Positions 5,725 through 6,620 of a DNA stretch of 6,620 nt are shown piece by piece. Position numbers and translations under genes: made by a program. This DNA comes from Candidatus Dojkabacteria bacterium UBA5749 (GTDB lineage Bacteria > Patescibacteriota > Dojkabacteria > SC72), in assembly GCA_002419125.1 (NCBI GenBank), contig DIFL01000046.1, positions 11,831 through 18,450 of the forward strand. The letters are read 5' to 3'. The number at the start of each line of letters is the position of its first letter. Position 1 is the first letter of the stretch. Below the pieces are notes generated by a model. The model saw nothing but the letters and a program-made list of their open reading frames with translations. It made no database searches and had not been told where the DNA came from.

Positions 5725-6620
5725 ATGAAAGAAACTAAAAACTACAAAAACCTTTTGATAGTTGAGTCTCCTGCTAAAGCGAAGACGATAAACAAGTATT
5801 TGGGGAAAGAGTATAAAGTAATGGCTACTGTAGGCCATGTAATAGATCTTCCCAAAAGTGATTTAGGGGTAGATATTGATAATGGATATAAACCTCTTTT
5901 TGAAACAATATATGGAAAGGGAAAGATACTTAAGGATTTAAAAAAGGCTGTTCCTAAAAATGGAATGGTATATCTTGCAATGGACCCTGATAGGGAAGGG
6001 GAAGCTATTGCGTGGCATGTAAAGGATTTCTTGAAATTAAAGAATTCTAAAAGGGTTACATTCCATGAGATTACTAAGGATGCAATATGGGGTGCAATAG
6101 AAGACGCAGGAGAGGTAAATAATGATTTAGTTGAGGCTCAAAAGGCAAGAAGAGTACTAGATAGACTTTTTGGCTACAAACTCTCTGAATTACTTTGGAA
6201 AAAGATTTGGTATGGTCTCTCTGCAGGTAGAGTTCAATCGGTTGCATTAAGAATAATAGTGGAGAGGGAAGAGGATAGGGAAGCATTCAAACCTGAAGAG
6301 TTTTGGGATTTTTTAGTAAAAGTAAGTAAGGAAAAAGAGAAATTAGAGATTAAATTACTTAAAAAAGATGGTAAAAAATACATTCCTAAGAATGCAGATG
6401 AAGTAGATTCCCTGAAAAAAGAATTAGGGGATAGTGAATATATCGTTGTTGATATTGTAAAAAAAGAGATTAAGAAAAATCCATATCCTCCATACACAAC
6501 CTCAACACTCCAGCAATCAGCGAACAATGTATTGGGGTATAGTGCAAAAAGAACAATGGCTCTGGCACAAAGCTTGTATCAATCTGGATATATAACGTAT
6601 ATGAGAACAGACTCCCTATA
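5725..6620 (+). CDS. topA: DNA topoisomerase I (type IA), N-terminal part, open at window edge
   Basis: The frame is open from ATG 5725 to the window end (298 complete codons plus two bases). The Toprim domain begins with LLIVESPAKAKTINKYLG, where E14 is the catalytic acidic residue, continues with ATVGHVIDLP, and carries the metal-binding DPDRE at 87-91 (D87, D89, E91) within MDPDREGEAIAWH. FHEITKDA and the segment ARRVLDRLFGYKLS...LSAGRVQSVALR are typical of the following domain. GYITYMRTDS ends the visible part, and Y292 is the tyrosine that attacks DNA. The enzyme relaxes negative supercoils by single-strand passage in the nucleoid. The remaining core and any C-terminal zinc fingers lie beyond the window. 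The ATG aligns with the normal family N-terminus. No Shine-Dalgarno is present, and the promoter at 5687-5715 predicts a leaderless message. Confidence 0.97.
   Translation, partial: MKETKNYKNLLIVESPAKAKTINKYLGKEYKVMATVGHVIDLPKSDLGVDIDNGYKPLFETIYGKGKILKDLKKAVPKNGMVYLAMDPDREGEAIAWHVKDFLKLKNSKRVTFHEITKDAIWGAIEDAGEVNNDLVEAQKARRVLDRLFGYKLSELLWKKIWYGLSAGRVQSVALRIIVEREEDREAFKPEEFWDFLVKVSKEKEKLEIKLLKKDGKKYIPKNADEVDSLKKELGDSEYIVVDIVKKEIKKNPYPPYTTSTLQQSANNVLGYSAKRTMALAQSLYQSGYITYMRTDSL

Noticed and set aside
6074..6527. Two overlapping minus-strand open frames inside topA
   Set aside because: topA is open and strongly conserved across the whole stretch on the plus strand; these are shadows.

Overview
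The window looks like a piece of a low-GC bacterial chromosome (mid-30s % GC by eye) using the standard code, since TGA is a genuine stop in the first protein gene. It is core housekeeping DNA: a partial tRNA, a probable structured non-coding RNA, a small membrane metalloprotease (M50), ribosomal protein L28, the cell-shape set mreB-mreC-mreD with the penicillin-binding protein 2 gene (mrdA), and the start of topA. A minimal M50 protease without PDZ or CBS domains, a zinc-ribbon L28, and the near absence of Shine-Dalgarno sequences would suit a Patescibacteria/CPR-type or a deep low-GC lineage. That placement is an inference, and no marker here settles it.

Minus strand, positions 1-861. Reading leftwards from 861 come the M50 protease gene (861-238), a promoter at its end, an unrecognised ~141-nt structured RNA (about 207-67) ending in a U-run, a second promoter, and the 5' end of a tRNA (23-1, cut by the window edge). 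The tRNA and the RNA each have their own sigma70-type promoter with a 17-bp spacer.

Plus strand, positions 862-6620. The 82-bp gap at 862-943 separates the divergent M50 and rpmB genes. It holds two extended -10 promoters that share one nearly palindromic -10 core, so it reads as a bidirectional promoter. rpmB is followed by mreB, mreC, mreD and mrdA. The last four are spaced 12, 3 and 5 nt apart and are almost certainly one operon. Together they encode the cytoplasmic actin-like filament (MreB), its membrane partners (MreC, MreD) and the transpeptidase (PBP2) of the elongasome, so the organism probably makes peptidoglycan and is rod-like. rodA, the usual glycosyltransferase partner, does not follow mrdA here. 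topA (type IA topoisomerase I) starts at 5725 behind a good promoter whose expected start point lies only 2-3 nt before the ATG. It runs off the right edge just after its catalytic tyrosine.

The least explained element is the RNA at about 67-207. It has a promoter, a long 5'-3' closing stem, an internal hairpin and a U-run, but I cannot assign it to a known family; a 6S-like architecture is the closest comparison. I saw no insertion sequences, CRISPR arrays, phage genes or defence genes.
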